The notes under the pieces: generated by a model
What the model saw: only the letters and a program-made list of their open reading frames with translations
The model's database searches: none
Told to the model about the DNA's origin: nothing
Made by a program: the position numbers and the translations under genes
Assembly: GCA_007258455.2 (NCBI GenBank)
Contig: VDFB02139063.1
Coordinates: 310,001 to 374,000 of the forward strand
Length of the DNA stretch: 64,000 nt
Direction: 5' to 3'
DNA from: Sequoia sempervirens
Lineage: Eukaryota; Streptophyta; Pinopsida; Cupressales; Cupressaceae
Shown: one piece after another, positions 34,181 to 46,162 of the stretch
How the letters are laid out: the number at the start of each line of letters is the position of its first letter
How positions within the stretch are numbered: the first letter of the stretch is position 1

Positions 34181-35859
34181 TTTAGCCCCCACTTTAGTGA
34201 GAGGATTAACCTACTTCAAACTCACACTAAAGTAAACAAACATGCATCAAGAGGGGTTCAAGTGTACCAATGCTGATAAGATGGGACAACAACAATCAAG
34301 AGGGGTGATCAAGCCCCCAGGATCAAGATCCCATGGAAAACCAACATAGGCACAAAAGAACACACATGAGAATGATATAAAGAGCAACAAAAAAGCACAA
34401 GCATGCACTGTCAAAGACGAAAGAGAGAAAGGATAAAAATAAAAGAGTTGGATCAAGCTTCAACCATTTTTCCATCGCGATGTGGATTAGATATAGGTTG
34501 TTTGTCTAAAAAATGCATACTTACTCTGAGGTGACGAAACTTTAGGCTGTCTGCCAAGTGATAAGTCCAAAAAGGTGAGAAACATACACTCATGGCTGGT
34601 ATGCACTCACACACACATGCAAGTGGCTATGGGGAAAGTCATGCCTCGGTTGGGCTTCCCACTCAACCATACCAAAGTTATATCTTCTGATAACTTTAAT
34701 AAGGTGCTAGAAAAAATGATTTTCAAGCTTCATGGGACAAGAAAAACTTTATATTCTTAGAGCAGATGAATAAACAAGATGACTCCATAGGTATGCGAGT
34801 TGTGTTATGCAAGGTGGCCATATAAATGCAAAATGCAACAATGAGGGATGTTCAAAGGAGTTTTTCTTAGTTCATGCGAGGTATTAACTTAGGAAACATT
34901 GTGCCTAATGTCTCCAAGAGTGGACCAATCAAAGAATAAAATATTCACAAATTAGGGGATGCAGTGTATCACATCAAGCCACTAAGAGGAATGTAATATG
35001 CTAAGAGAGATCACACTCTTGAAGGACATCATACATAATGTCATCCACAAAGAAAAAATGCATCATATAAAGTAAGAAAACTATACTGTGAACCATGAAA
35101 AAAGAAAAAAAAGAAAGAGAAAAATGCAAAAGAATAATGCCAATGTATACCCCCACTTTAAAGAAATTGCTAAACACCATGCCACGAGAAATTACTTTAA
35201 AGTAGCAAATGATAAATGCTAACACAAAAGAAGACATAAGAGCTAACTTGTAAATCCCTATGCCAGGTCATATGTTTCCAAGTAAAGATACGTCATGCAA
35301 AAGAAGAGAGAAAGAGAGGGATTTACCACAAAATGAGAAACACCAAACACATAAGGGATCTACGGATTTGGGGTCAGAATGTTCTTTGCTGAAATGTTTT
35401 TAAGAGAGAGCTCGGAACTATCATCATTCACCAAATAGACATAGAACTGGAAGAATGACACAAAGAGAGTGAAAATAGAGAAAGCCTTTTGGGTTAACAT
35501 GAACGAAACATGAATATCTCGATGCCTTGCATCATCCCCAAAAGGAAAACACAAGACAAAAAATGAAAGGAAAAGAAAAGATAATGATTTTTTTTTTGGG
35601 TCAACATGAAAGAGACATAGGGTGTCTCGACGCCTTGCACCATCCCAAAAAGGAAAACACAAGAAAAATGAAAAGAGATAAAGATTGAAAATATAAAAGA
35701 TTGATGACATAGAGAAGAATGAAGGTACAAATAGAGGAATGTCACAAAGAGAGAGAGAACATCAAACATAACATCATAGGGGATCACATTATGCACATGA
35801 AATCACACAAAAGAAAATGAAAATGCAAAAATGAAAAAGACTAGTAAGGTACATGCGAG
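34181..35859 (-). other. 3' non-coding part of internal 2
   Basis: Collinear with 26887-28557, including the duplicated TTGGGTCAACATG blocks (about 35490-35545 and 35598-35660). No gene is supported. Confidence 0.65.
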
Positions 35860-36597
35860 TCAACGTATGAGCAAGTCATCCACCTCCCAGTCATGTTCAT
35901 TGTATACCGAAAGTAGGGAAATAACCAAAGGCATAAGGGAAATTGCGGAACTAGGGATAGCACTAGGTTCAACACTCTTTGTAGGATATTTGTCTTCTAA
36001 GCTCATGGAAGAGGAAAACAATGTATTCAATTCATTATGCAACTCTTTGTCCATTTTAGAAACCTCATCATCATCATCATCCAAGTTAATCACAACATGA
36101 GGTCGAATGATAAATTCCATGGAAGAGTTCAACTCTTGTTGCGTTTGTTGTATTGGGCTATTTTTTGTTAGAGTGGGGGTAGAGTTATCATGCATTGCTC
36201 CAGTCAAGTTTGGATCTTGATTTTTTTTTTTTAATTCTTCATTTAACTTGCGAGCAAGGGCACAACATCTACATGTACGCTCTATAGCACCTCTATTTCT
36301 TTTAGTTTTTTTTTCAAGTTGCATTTGTGTAGGAGCAGGTTGATTGACCAAAGGTTTCTTTTCTTCCCTAAGGGGAGGAACAAAAGGAACCATAGGAGGT
36401 TGGTCAACCAATTTCTCTTTGACTTTGTAAACCTGCTTTACTTTAGGAGGTGTGATGGGATTGTTTTCAGTGTCTCTTGGCCATTTGTAGAAGGTAGGAG
36501 AAGGTTTTGTTTTAGGTTGGTCTTGGTTGTTTTGAATTTCTTTAGGCTCAATCATGGTTTCATCTAGGATGATAGGTTTAGAAGTGGATGGGGACAT
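35860..36597 (-). CDS. hydrophilic ORF of unknown function in family R
   Basis: Uninterrupted 245-codon frame from MSPSTSKPIILDETMIEPK to EHDWEVDDLLIR. The N-terminal third is Pro/Lys/Gln-rich. The middle has a basic Cys-rich stretch RTCRCCALARKLNEELKKK, possibly metal- or RNA-binding. The C-terminal half has an acidic run (INLDDDDDEV) and Ser/Met-rich tail. It is the longest intact frame in the array and follows the protease-like region where RT would be in an autonomous element. It may be a C-terminal extension of Gag-Pro or a separate protein. The family is not recognised. Confidence 0.5.
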   Translation of the reverse strand: MSPSTSKPIILDETMIEPKEIQNNQDQPKTKPSPTFYKWPRDTENNPITPPKVKQVYKVKEKLVDQPPMVPFVPPLREEKKPLVNQPAPTQMQLEKKTKRNRGAIERTCRCCALARKLNEELKKKNQDPNLTGAMHDNSTPTLTKNSPIQQTQQELNSSMEFIIRPHVVINLDDDDDEVSKMDKELHNELNTLFSSSMSLEDKYPTKSVEPSAIPSSAISLMPLVISLLSVYNEHDWEVDDLLIR

Positions 36598-37965
36598 GTT
36601 TTAGAGGGATAGTTATGCTATCTTCTTTGCCTTGAACTTTTGATAGGACAAGAAAAAAAAGTCTTCTTGTGGTTTTATAGGTTCCATGGGCTCGGGCTAA
36701 AAGAAATATAAGGAAAAGTTACCTTTAGAGGACAATGGGTTAAAACCACTATGGTGGAAAGTGAATATTTCATTTTCAAAGGGAAACTTTAAGCATTTAT
36801 GCGCAACTGATGAGATAGATTTCATGGAGCAAAGCCATGGATGGCCTTACTTCAAATGAAATTGATCTGACTACGGGATGATGGAGAATGAGACATCTAA
36901 TAATTTTTATCCTATTTGCAAAGGAAGAGTGATCGATCCCATCGTAGGGTAAGAAAAACAAATTTGTGTCTTGATCCATTCTTTTGGTTTATCATATATA
37001 TCTTGATATAGTTCATGCAAAAGTAAGAATTCCTCGGTGATCACACTCTTTCCACAAGCAGGATCTATTAATATCCCATTAGTGGGCTTGTCATAGATAC
37101 AGTCGGCTATGTAGAGAGGACCATCAGGATCATGTTTAATTTTATCTTTAGAGGAGAAATCAATGTCAATAGGATTCTTAGTTCAACCCTTACAAGTAAT
37201 GACATCTATCACTCCTACCATGTCATCCATAGGATCATTATCTGTAGAATCATGTTGAATAGTTTCATTATTATCATCATCCTTATCAACATTCATCACA
37301 TCATTCTTTGTAGTTTTGCTAGATTTGAAAAATGAAATATTATGTTTTGGCATGGGGTTGGTAAAGGTTTTTAGATTTTGGTTAGGATGGGAAACAAACT
37401 TAGTTCCTTGACCATTAACACCTCCAACGGAAAGATGACCAGAATCAATGAGGTCTTGCACAAGATGTTTAAGATGCTTGCAATGCTCTGTGTCATGTCC
37501 ATTTTGTCGGTGGTAATGGAAATAAAGCATTTGATCTAAAGATTGGGGATAAAGGCTTATTAGGATTGGGTATTTTTATGGGAGGAAATGTAACCATTTT
37601 TTGTTCTAAGAGTTGGGTCATTGTGTTATGAAGGGTATCAGGTAAGGGAGTGAATTGTCTTTTCAGGTCTCCATAGCTAAAGGGCATCACGACTTTAACA
37701 ACAAATACTTGGTTATTGGTATTTTGAGTTGTTTGTTGAGGGGGATTGAGTTGAAGGAACCCTTTACTCTTTTTTCTAAATGGTTGGGATTTTTTTGGTT
37801 TGTGGGCTCAAATTTCTCAGTTCAGCTAGGGGTGGACTTTGTATATCGACTACTAACCGAATTTTGATAATCATGGAGGGCTATAGAAAAGTGCATAAAG
37901 GATGGGAATTTCATCATTGTGAGCTTGTCTTGAATATTTCTTTGAAAATTTTCTATGAATATCTT
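36598..37965 (-). pseudogene. Gag C-terminal and protease-like region, internal 2
   Basis: Includes FSYGDLKRQFTPLPDTLHN (near 37685-37630), the knuckle-like FHYHRQNGHDTEHCKHLKHL (about 37520-37460), LVQDLIDSGHL, and an acidic stretch. The protease-like region (37180-36800) is more broken than in internal 1. In plant Ty3 Gag the YHR..GH.TE.C.LK motif is a common zinc-knuckle variant. Confidence 0.65.
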
Positions 37966-39128
37966 TTAAAGGTGAGGGTCAGGGACCTTGATATCGATTT
38001 GGGAATAAAGTGATTGATAGCATGAGATAAAGTTAGTTATCTTTTCTTCTTCTTTTTGCTTGCATGTCATAAAATCATCCAAGGTAATATTATGAGACAT
38101 ATGCACTTGGAAATGGTTTACAAATGCCTCAAAAAGTTCATTAAATGAATGAATTGAGTTGTTTGGTAAAGAAGAGAACAATTCGAATGCAGTATCTTTC
38201 AATGACCTAGGAAAAAGCTTAGCCAAAATTTTATCATCAAGGATAAAGTCACTACATAAAGTGGCATAGGCATTAACATGGTTAGAAGGATCTCCCTTTC
38301 CTCCGTATTTCTCAAATATAGGAACCTCTACACCTTGTGGCATTGGTATTCGCAATATCTTCAAGGACAATGGACTGCTTTTGACATAATATGTAGGTGG
38401 GCCATTTTGATTTTTATTGATGGTGGCAACTTTCTTTTGGAGGGATGAAATGGTTTGGAAGAGTTGATTAATGAGAGGTTCATTACTTGTGCTATGAGAT
38501 GGAAGTGAAAGTGGTGAAGGGGTGTATGTGTTCATAGGAAAAGTGAATGGAATGCTTATAGGTGGTAAAGTGGTAGGATATATAATGTGTGATACCACAT
38601 AGGAACTAGGGATGCTAGCAGGAATACCCAAGGAAGGAATCACATTGCTAACTTGTTGCATTGTTGTTGTGACTTGAGGATTGGTATAGGTAGGTATTGA
38701 GGCAATTATTGTGGGAGGAGGAATTTGAGTTCCTCCTTCACTTGTGACATTGCTTGTTGGTAAAGGGAAACTAATAGTTGAGGTAAGGAGTTTTTCAAAC
38801 ATTTGAACTATGTTTTTCACAAGGTCAAGTCCATTTTCACTTTCAAGGATGTCGTGAATGTTGTCTATAGTAGGGATAGTGGTAGTTGAAATATTGTCAT
38901 TTTTCACTTAATGTTGTAGGTTAGCTTATGAATTTGAATTATGTTTTCTTGTGGGACACTATCATTCCTTGTTTCAACTTGCGTACTACTTGAAGGCAAA
39001 GATTTACTAAGGGTGTTGTCCATACCTAGTGTACTAGTGTCAACACTAGGAGTGAAAGAGCTAGAAAACCCAAGATCCACAATGATTGTGCTATTGTGGG
39101 ATGACATGAGTCTCAAACTTTGTCTCAC
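37966..39128 (-). pseudogene. Gag N-terminal and capsid region, internal 2 (nearly intact)
   Basis: Begins MRQSLRLMSSHNSTIIVDLG at 39128, with one break near 38904. The next 313 codons (38907-37966) are open and contain the whole Retrotrans_gag region: VEVPIFEKYGGKGDPSNHV, LAKLFPRSLKDTAFELFSSL, SFNELFEAFVNHFQVHM and ITNFISCYQSLYSQI. This is the best-preserved capsid in the window. The tryptophan usual in the EWF position is Leu here (FELFSSL). Confidence 0.8.
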
Positions 39129-39326
39129 TATAGTGTTAGCAATAGGACATCAAATACTCATGCAAGGGCTACTAAATGCAAGGGGAATGCAAATACAATA
39201 TAAGCTAAGAACAATGAAATGTATAAAATAGAAATTCTGGAAACTGAAACTAAAAGGCAATAACAAAAAACAAAAACCTAGAAATTGAACTGTATATGCT
39301 AGGAAATGCAATGCATAATATGCAAA

Positions 39327-39360
39327 GGGACTGATTCGCCCAAGGTGGCGAATGAGTCCC
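39327..39360. repeat. palindrome in leader of internal 2
   Basis: Left arm GGGACTGATTCGCC, right arm GGCGAATGAGTCCC, loop CAAGGT: one mismatch in 14 pairs, among the strongest copies in the window. It lies about 300 bp inside LTR R3. Confidence 0.85.
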
Positions 39361-39665
39361 AGGGATGATTTTTTTCAAATTTTTTAGAAATTCTTAATCG
39401 AATTTTATGCTTTTTATGTTTTCTAATCTGTATGTTAAATGCAAATGCAGATTTTGTATAATTTTTTAGTAAAATGAGATGCAAAAATGCAAGCTATATG
39501 AGATTTCACTAATGCAAAATTTGAAACTGTAAAATATAAATTAACTAATGCAAATCTTAATGCAATCCAAATATAGGATGATAATGCACTTCAAATCAGA
39601 AAATGAAATCTTCTAAATGTAGGTTTAGCAAAATGAAAGGTGGATTTTTTTTTTTCCTCTCCCAC

Positions 39666-41554
39666 CTTTAGGGGTTAGGTACCTAAAAGGGGCAATTTTC
39701 ACTTTCACTTAAGAACAAACCCTTGAGATCTCAATGCAAAGGGGAAAGAGATATTGCAAGAGGGATATTCTAGGGGTTGAATATGATTTAATGAGGGGTT
39801 CACCACCAATTTTAGACTTGGAAAATAAAATGAAATGCAAGATGAAATATAAAACCCTAATTGATTGCAAAATGACACTAAATGACCTAGAAAAGTAGAT
39901 GAAATGAAACAAAAAACTGAAGACAAGAAGGTGTGCACTTGGGAAATTGGAGATGGCTAAATTGAGGTTTGAATCATTGGAAATTCTACTTTTATTATTT
40001 ACTAGGACTCATTCGCCAAGTTGGGAAAATAAGTCCTATTTTTGGAAAACTATGCGGGAATCAGTTTCTACGAAAAATGGTATCTGAATTTGTAAAGTCC
40101 TAAAAATTGACTGGAATTGGGACTCATTCGCTAGAAGTAGTGAATTAGTCTAGTTAGGCTTTTCTACAACTTCAAAAGTTGATCCTGCTCTTCTTTGTCT
40201 GCTTTTTCCTTCCTAATTGGTTTCTAGATCTGAATCCTCGAATTACAACCTGTAGGTATTCTCCAAGGTTCTCCAAGACTTGATGACAACTTTGACAACT
40301 TTGAATGATTTGCAACTTTTCTCCAATATTGCTCCTTAGGAAATATGGATCCTAAACTTGCAAATCACACAAAAAGGAGAGGGAAAAATGTTGTTGGGTT
40401 AGTGGATAGGGGTTTTCCTTGGTCAAACCCCATTATGGAAATCAATCCTTGAAATGAAATCAAATGAGAGTGGAGAATGATGAATGAACAAATAACAATG
40501 TTGCAACTCACCAAACCCTAGTAATAAGGTGCTACAAATATGTTTGTAGTGGCTTTAATGGATGTAGACTTTGAATCTTGCTTGAATGATGTTGATCTTG
40601 AATGAAACACTTGCTTGAATCACAAAATCCTACACCACAATTGTTAGCTCTAAAACAACATGATGCATGGAATATTTGACATGATGATTGATGATTGAAT
40701 GATGCTCTAAAATGCTTGAAAATCTACTCTTGAAGACACTTGAATGCTCTTGAATACTCTTGTGAACACTTGATTGCTTATTAGTTTGCTAGGTAAAAAT
40801 ATGAGAGAAAGAACCTTGTATTTATACTCAATTATGCAAGAATTTCCAAAATTACAACACTACAAGCCAACATCAGATCTAGGAGAATAAAATCTCACCA
40901 AAAATTTGAATTAATTTTAATTTTGGGCAACACGAGACTCATTCACCCAAGATGGTGAATGGGTCCCATCTGGCATAATGTATGGGACCAAAAATCAAAA
41001 GTACTCAGAAAAGTGTAAAAATAGGTTCGGGACCAAAAAATCTAGGTGGGACCCATTCACCCAAGAAGGAGAATGAGTCCTAGATCACTAAATCTGGGCC
41101 ACATAGGCCAAAAACACTTGAATTATGATTGGGTATTGATTGGTGTCAGGATTATCCTCGAAAAGATTTAATAAATGGGGCTTGTGGATGCAAAATAGGG
41201 CCAATTAAAGCATAATAAATACCAATTATTGATGACAAGCCTAGAAAAGTGTGAAAGTGTGTCACAACACTTTACAACATTTTAAACAAGGAAAGATTAA
41301 TGTTTATTGTAATTAAAAAGAAGTTTATTATGTGTAATTAATTAATAAGACCTTAGAAAAGTGTGAAATTTAGTTACAACACTTCACAACACTTTAGCAA
41401 GGTACAATTTAAATCCATTAGTTCACAAGGGCCCAAGACCTAATGTGAATGTGTCAACCATATTACAACACTAAATCAAGGCAACATGAAGCCTAAATTT
41501 CACAAGGAGGGCCCAAACAAGTGTGAAAATGTCTTGACATTTTTCAACAGTACA
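39666..41554 (-). repeat. LTR R3 (5' end of array, 1889 bp)
   Basis: Minus-strand start near 41554 (TGTACTGTTGAAAAATG, slightly degenerate). The TATA box is at 40819-40826. The outer end faces the plus-strand element with 25 bp between them. Confidence 0.85.
40005..41080. repeat. palindrome set in LTR R3 (four copies)
   Basis: At 40005-40036, 40119-40151, 40934-40967 and 41048-41080, again two pairs at the same relative positions as in R1 and R2. Confidence 0.8.
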
Positions 41555-41579
41555 ATATGTAAAAAAATAGGATAGGAAA

Positions 41580-43307
41580 TGTAGTGTAGAAAAAAGTATT
41601 CCATTTTCACACTTAATTTGGAAATAATTAATAATAAAATGAGCCTAATGTTGCCTTGATTTAGTGTTGTAATGTGTTTTACACATTCACATTAAGTTTA
41701 GGGCCCTTTTTAATAAAATGGACTTAATGGTGCCTTATATAGGGTGTTGTAAAGTGTATCTTTACATTTTCACACTAATCTAGAGCTTTATTAATTAATT
41801 GAGGTCAATTGAGCTTATTCGACCCCTTTAATTCAAATCCAAGCCTAATTAAATACAAATTTAGGGGGATAAAACTTGACATTCATTAATGATGTTACAA
41901 AACACTTAATTTTACAAGGTGTGTGTCCTAGGTTAGTGACCTAGGACCCATTTGCCACATGGTGAATGGGTCCTCACTAGGTCCTATGACCTTATTTCCA
42001 CATAAAATTTCATATATTCCCAAAGTGTGTCCTAGTTAAGTGAGCTAGGACCCATTCACCACATGGTTAATGGGTCCTCACTTGGACCTAAAAACCCTCC
42101 TTGAAATATGTTTTTAGCAATATTTTAATGATTTGAAATCTAAGATCTGATGTCGTCTTGTGATATTTGAATTTTTGGAATTAATCTTAAGTTATCTATA
42201 AATAGATGGTTATTTCACATAGTTTCATCTTAGAATTTAGAGAATTTTCATGATATCAAGCATTCATTTTCAAGAAACGAACAAGAGTGAAGTCTTGGAG
42301 TAGAATTATAGTGTTTATGTGGGTATTCAAGCTCATTTTTTTGTCAAAGATCAAGCATTATTGGAGTGATGATAGATTCTTATGGAGAATCATGATGAAT
42401 TCTAAGTTTTGGGAGAAGCATCATGAGATTCAACCAAGCCTAATGAATTGTTTCCTAAGTGATTCCATCTTCTATGATCATTCTATTTTCATCCTAAAGT
42501 GAGGTATAATCAATTTTGTGACTTATTAAGGGGATTTGGGATCTCCTAAAGTAGGCCTTTTGTATTGTTCATGTTTCATTCTAGGATCCTATTCTAATAG
42601 AATTGAGTAGGGTTTCTTTGCATCATTAGAGATAGTAATTTTAGACATGCTTAAGATTAGGATTGCATACACATTTCATGTTTCAAATTTTAATTTATCA
42701 TCAAGGTTTAATTACCAAACATGGGGTTTGCCTTAGGAAAATCCCTATCCACCAACAAACACCAATTTTTTTTTTGCAAATTATTGGCAGATCTGGATCT
42801 AGGAGCGGAGATTCCAAGTTATAGGAATGAATTGTAGGTCTATAACTTCAAGATTAGATTCCAAGTTTTTTGGTAGAGCCTACCAGGACCCATTCGCCAC
42901 CTGGCGAATGAGTCCCTATTAGGGTTTCTAGGGAATCGAATTTTCAAGAATCACAAGCTATAGTTATTGATTCAGAGCCTCTCAAAAAATTCTATAGGAC
43001 CCATTCACCATAGGGAAAATGAGTCCTTGTTAGGGTTGTAGAAACAATAGATTTTGACAGGAGCACAACATTCCTTACTCTCAGTTTTTCTATAAAATTC
43101 AGTGTTTCTTTCTGTTTTGTAATAGATCTCTTCATTACACTTTGTCAAACTAGGATTAGAGTTGTTTTGTAGTTTATATTCTTCTCCCCAAGGTGTTGTT
43201 TGGCTCACCCCCATCCTTGCATAAAGGAGAAGTTACAAGATCCAAAACCTTGATTTGGCTCACCTTTTGGGTTGATAGTTACTTCATGGTTTGGATCTCA
43301 TTCCTTG
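41580..43307 (+). repeat. 5' LTR of family Q (1728 bp)
   Basis: Begins TGTAGTGTAGAAAAAAG. The end is placed where similarity to the 3' LTR stops (ATTCCTTG); no canonical CA end is seen. TATA box at 42197-42204 (CTATAAATAGATGG). Confidence 0.85.
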
Positions 43308-43898
43308 AATGAAATAGAGAAAAATAAGGTCACATCATAGTCCCCCATTTTTCAAAGTTTCATTTTGGTGAAACCAAAATTTGAACATCCTAATTCCCAA
43401 TTTGTGCATTCAAACCCTAGATCTTGGTCTACAAGTTTACATTACATTTGCATTAGTTGCATTGCATTTAGGGTTCTTTAATTTTGAATTAGTGGACATT
43501 GCAATTAGGATAAATTTGGATGTTTTCATTGCTTATATTCACTAAAAATAAAAAAAATTGCATTAGATATGAGTTTTTTTTTGGTATTGAAATCATCATT
43601 CAATCATTTAGATTCATATTGCACATTAAAAATTGCATTTAGAGACTTGACATCTCAAAAATTTGTTACATAATTGATAGTTACAGACTTGAAACAACAA
43701 ACACATAGGATTAACTCAAAAAAACAAAAGTTAAATTTAACAAACCCTAATCTGGGACCCATTCACCATAGGGTGAATGAGTCCTTGTACACACCTGTTC
43801 AGCCAAATTTCTGAGTGATTTTTTGTGTCTAATTTGCATTTTTTTCCTTGTTATCAAACCCTAATATGGGACCCATTTTCCATAGGGTGAATGAGTCC
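41944..43898. repeat. palindrome set in 5' LTR and leader of family Q (six copies)
   Basis: LTR copies are at 41944-41973, 42048-42077, 42886-42915 and 42997-43026; leader copies at 43755-43784 and 43869-43898. The copy at 42886-42915 is the clearest: left arm GGACCCATTCGCCA, right arm TGGCGAATGAGTCC, a 2-base loop and a single mismatch. Pairs are 104-114 bp apart start to start. Confidence 0.85.
42197..42204 (+). promoter_or_regulatory. TATA box of family Q 5' LTR
   Basis: CTATAAATAGATGG, about 120 bp downstream of the first palindrome pair. The 3' LTR has CTATAAATACAAGG at the same place (52994-53001), matching family R more closely. Confidence 0.65.
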
Positions 43899-44201
43899 TT
43901 GTATAGATTATAGCAGAAAAAATTCTAAGTGATTTTCAGTTTCTGGTATGCATTTATGTTTCTATTTGTAGATCTGGGAAGTAGTCTTCGAAAATAGTTT
44001 GTCTTTGCATTTAATTTGTTGAACATTTAGTTGGATTTTTCAGCATTGGGAAAAGCATTTCTTGCATTTTCAGTTAAAAGTAGCATTATATTTATGCAAT
44101 TTTATTTCATTTCCAACATTATTGCATCATTAGATATGTTAGTTTACATTTTGTAATCATTAGAAAACATCAAACAAGACCCTTGGAGAAAGCATAGTTA
44201 T
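43308..44201 (+). other. leader of family Q element
   Basis: About 0.9 kb between LTR and first ORF. It includes TTTCATTTTGGTGAAACC (about 43360-43380), also found just inside the family R LTRs, which may mark a shared leader or primer-binding region. It contains two palindromes. No coding motif and no Gag signature. Confidence 0.6.
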
Positions 44202-44814
44202 TTGATTATGTCAAATCTCTTCTTCAAAGTTAGCCTATCCCTCAAGCCCTTTAGTAGTGATGACTTTGACATGTTAGATGAATCCCTTGAGGAGTTCCTC
44301 TCACAAGGTTCATCCACTAAGGCTTGTCATGAAAAACCAAAACAAAAAGACGTTAACACAATCACACCTCAAGTTCAAAACAAACCCGCTTATCCTAGAA
44401 CCACCTAAAAATAAGCCTTCATTTGATGATCATGATGCTTAACAACAAATGGGTCACAACACCATTGTGCACACATACAATACAAGGAACAATAGGCAAC
44501 AACAAACGACTCTTGTTTCATTACCTTTGCCTCAATCTATCTTGCCTAGCGCTCCTCGGTTACCCTCAAATAGTGGAAAGGAATATGATCTCATTGAACA
44601 ACTTAAGAATACACCTACTAAGATATCCCTATGGGATCTTATTCAAGCTTCTCCAAATTACCATAGTATGCTTCAAACAACTTTGCAACAAGTTATGGTT
44701 CCTCCTAATATAAGTTCAAATGAGGTGGCAGTGCTAGTTCAAGGAATGAATGAGGTTAATTTAGATTTTTTTTTTCACCAAAGAGAGTTACCCTCCTTGG
44801 AAGTTCAAAAATGA
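44202..44814 (+). pseudogene. pre-protease linker of family Q polyprotein
   Basis: First part (44202-44408) is acidic and Ser-rich (SSDDFDMLDESLEEFLSQ). After a frame change, 44449-44814 carries EYDLIEQLKNTPTKISLWDL and IQASPNYHSMLQTTLQQV, then FFHQRELPSLEV. This block normally lies between the Gag zinc knuckle and the protease in plant Ty3 polyproteins. Its presence without the upstream Gag suggests loss of Gag rather than a family that never had it. Confidence 0.7.
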
Positions 44815-44825
44815 CATGATGCATT

Positions 44826-45290
44826 CATAATAATAACCTATGTTAATCGAATTGGGATAAAGAGAACCCTTGTTGACAATGGTTCAACCCTTAATGTGTG
44901 TAGTGTGAGCCTTTTGGAAAATATTTATATGGACAAGAGTGAAATTGTCCCCTATTCTTTATCTATCCATGAATTTGATAATATAGGAAAACAATCACTT
45001 GGAGTCATCACATTACCTATTAGAGTTGGGAAAGTAACATTACAAACTTTGGTCCATGTTATGCCTCATGATATTTCTTACAATCTCCTCTTGGGGAGAC
45101 CCTTGATTCATGAAATGAATGGAGTACCCTCTACCCTTCACCATTTAATGAAGTACATTTATGACAACAAATCTCACATGCTAAAAGATGATCTTGAACT
45201 TGAAAGTTGTTTGATTGTCGAGAAAGAAGGACGAGATCCTTTGAAAACATGGAAATCAACTACAAAATTGGAAGTTACGAAGGAGGAATA
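44826..45290 (+). pseudogene. retropepsin-type protease domain, family Q
   Basis: IGIKRTLVDNGSTLNVCS (about 44851-44905) holds the active site in the D-N-G-S form used by many plant Ty3 elements. SYNLLLGRPLIHEMNGVPST (about 45077-45136) is the conserved C-terminal LLGRP.IH....PST motif. 44896-45291 is open. The upstream frame has only a TGA at 44814. It would process the polyprotein. Confidence 0.85.
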
Positions 45291-45544
45291 ACATGAGACA
45301 AAAATTGATGAAGTTACTAAGTTGTTAGAAGATGATTGGGGTTCCTTAGATTTCACACCAACATTTATGGGAGAATATAAAATTACAACAAAAGAAACTG
45401 AAAAGAAAAAACAACTAATGGTAATGTCAATGTAGAATTTAGAAGAAAACTCACAAGAATCTACTTCATCTACTCTAGAAGACACAAGCTATACAACCAA
45501 CTTTGATAAAATAGATTACCAACAACTGCCAAACTCAAAAGAGA

Positions 45545-45655
45545 TGGAGAAAATTTATGGAAGAGGTTGTGAGCTCGTAAAACAACTTGGTTATAATAGA
45601 AAATGATGTGGAAGGAAAGAACAAGGCATCTGTGTTCCTATAGATCCTAACACAC
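45545..45655 (+). pseudogene. G-patch relic between protease and RT
   Basis: GRGCELVKQLGYNRK, a stop, CGRKEQGICVPIDPN matches the G-patch layout (G...L.K.G...G.GLG...QGI..PI), with several glycines lost. G-patch domains occur at this position in several plant Ty3 lineages and bind nucleic acid. The linker after it (to 46150) is acidic and Lys-rich (EEKESNESNKDKEE). Confidence 0.5.
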
Positions 45656-46162
45656 AAGAAACAAACAATGGTTTTGGGTATTTTCCTTCTAAGATAACAC
45701 AACAAAAAGACTGTCACTCAACATCAACACCGTCATATGTAACTCCACTAAAACAACTCACTTTGAAGCATCCTGAATTGATTGATACAACTTGCGAAGA
45801 ATCATTGGAGTACTTTGAAGATGATAAAGCTTTGAAAGAAATGTTAGGAGTTTATGATAAGTTATTTACTCCTAAAAATAAATGGGGCACATGTGCTATG
45901 GTTAGTGCTAAACAAGTGGATGAAGAGAAGGAAAGTAATGAGAGTAATAAGGACAAAGAAGAATACAATCCTAAAATTTCAAAAAAAAATGCACTTCCTT
46001 TGGGAGATACAATAAACATACCAATGGATACAACTAATGAGGAAGAGTGATTCAAATAGGAAATTTCATTGATGAAGATAAAAAAGAAGATCATGCAACT
46101 TTATTTCATGACTTTCACAAATAATTTCTTGGACTTATTCGGATATGTCATGAACTGATGCT

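Larger units (their letters stand above)
24996..41554 (-). mobile_element. tandem three-LTR array of a Ty3 Gag-Pro family (family R)
   Basis: Minus-strand order from the right: LTR R3, internal 2, LTR R2, internal 1, LTR R1. The LTRs are 1.85-1.89 kb and the internals 5.44 and 5.49 kb. The two internals are collinear and similar over their whole length. Each encodes Gag, a knuckle-like region, a protease-like region and a hydrophilic ORF, but no RT, RNase H or integrase. The polypurine tract AAAGTGGGGGCTAA precedes R1 and R2 on the minus strand. No target duplication was found at the outer ends. Three LTRs sharing two internals is the usual product of unequal recombination. Confidence 0.85.
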
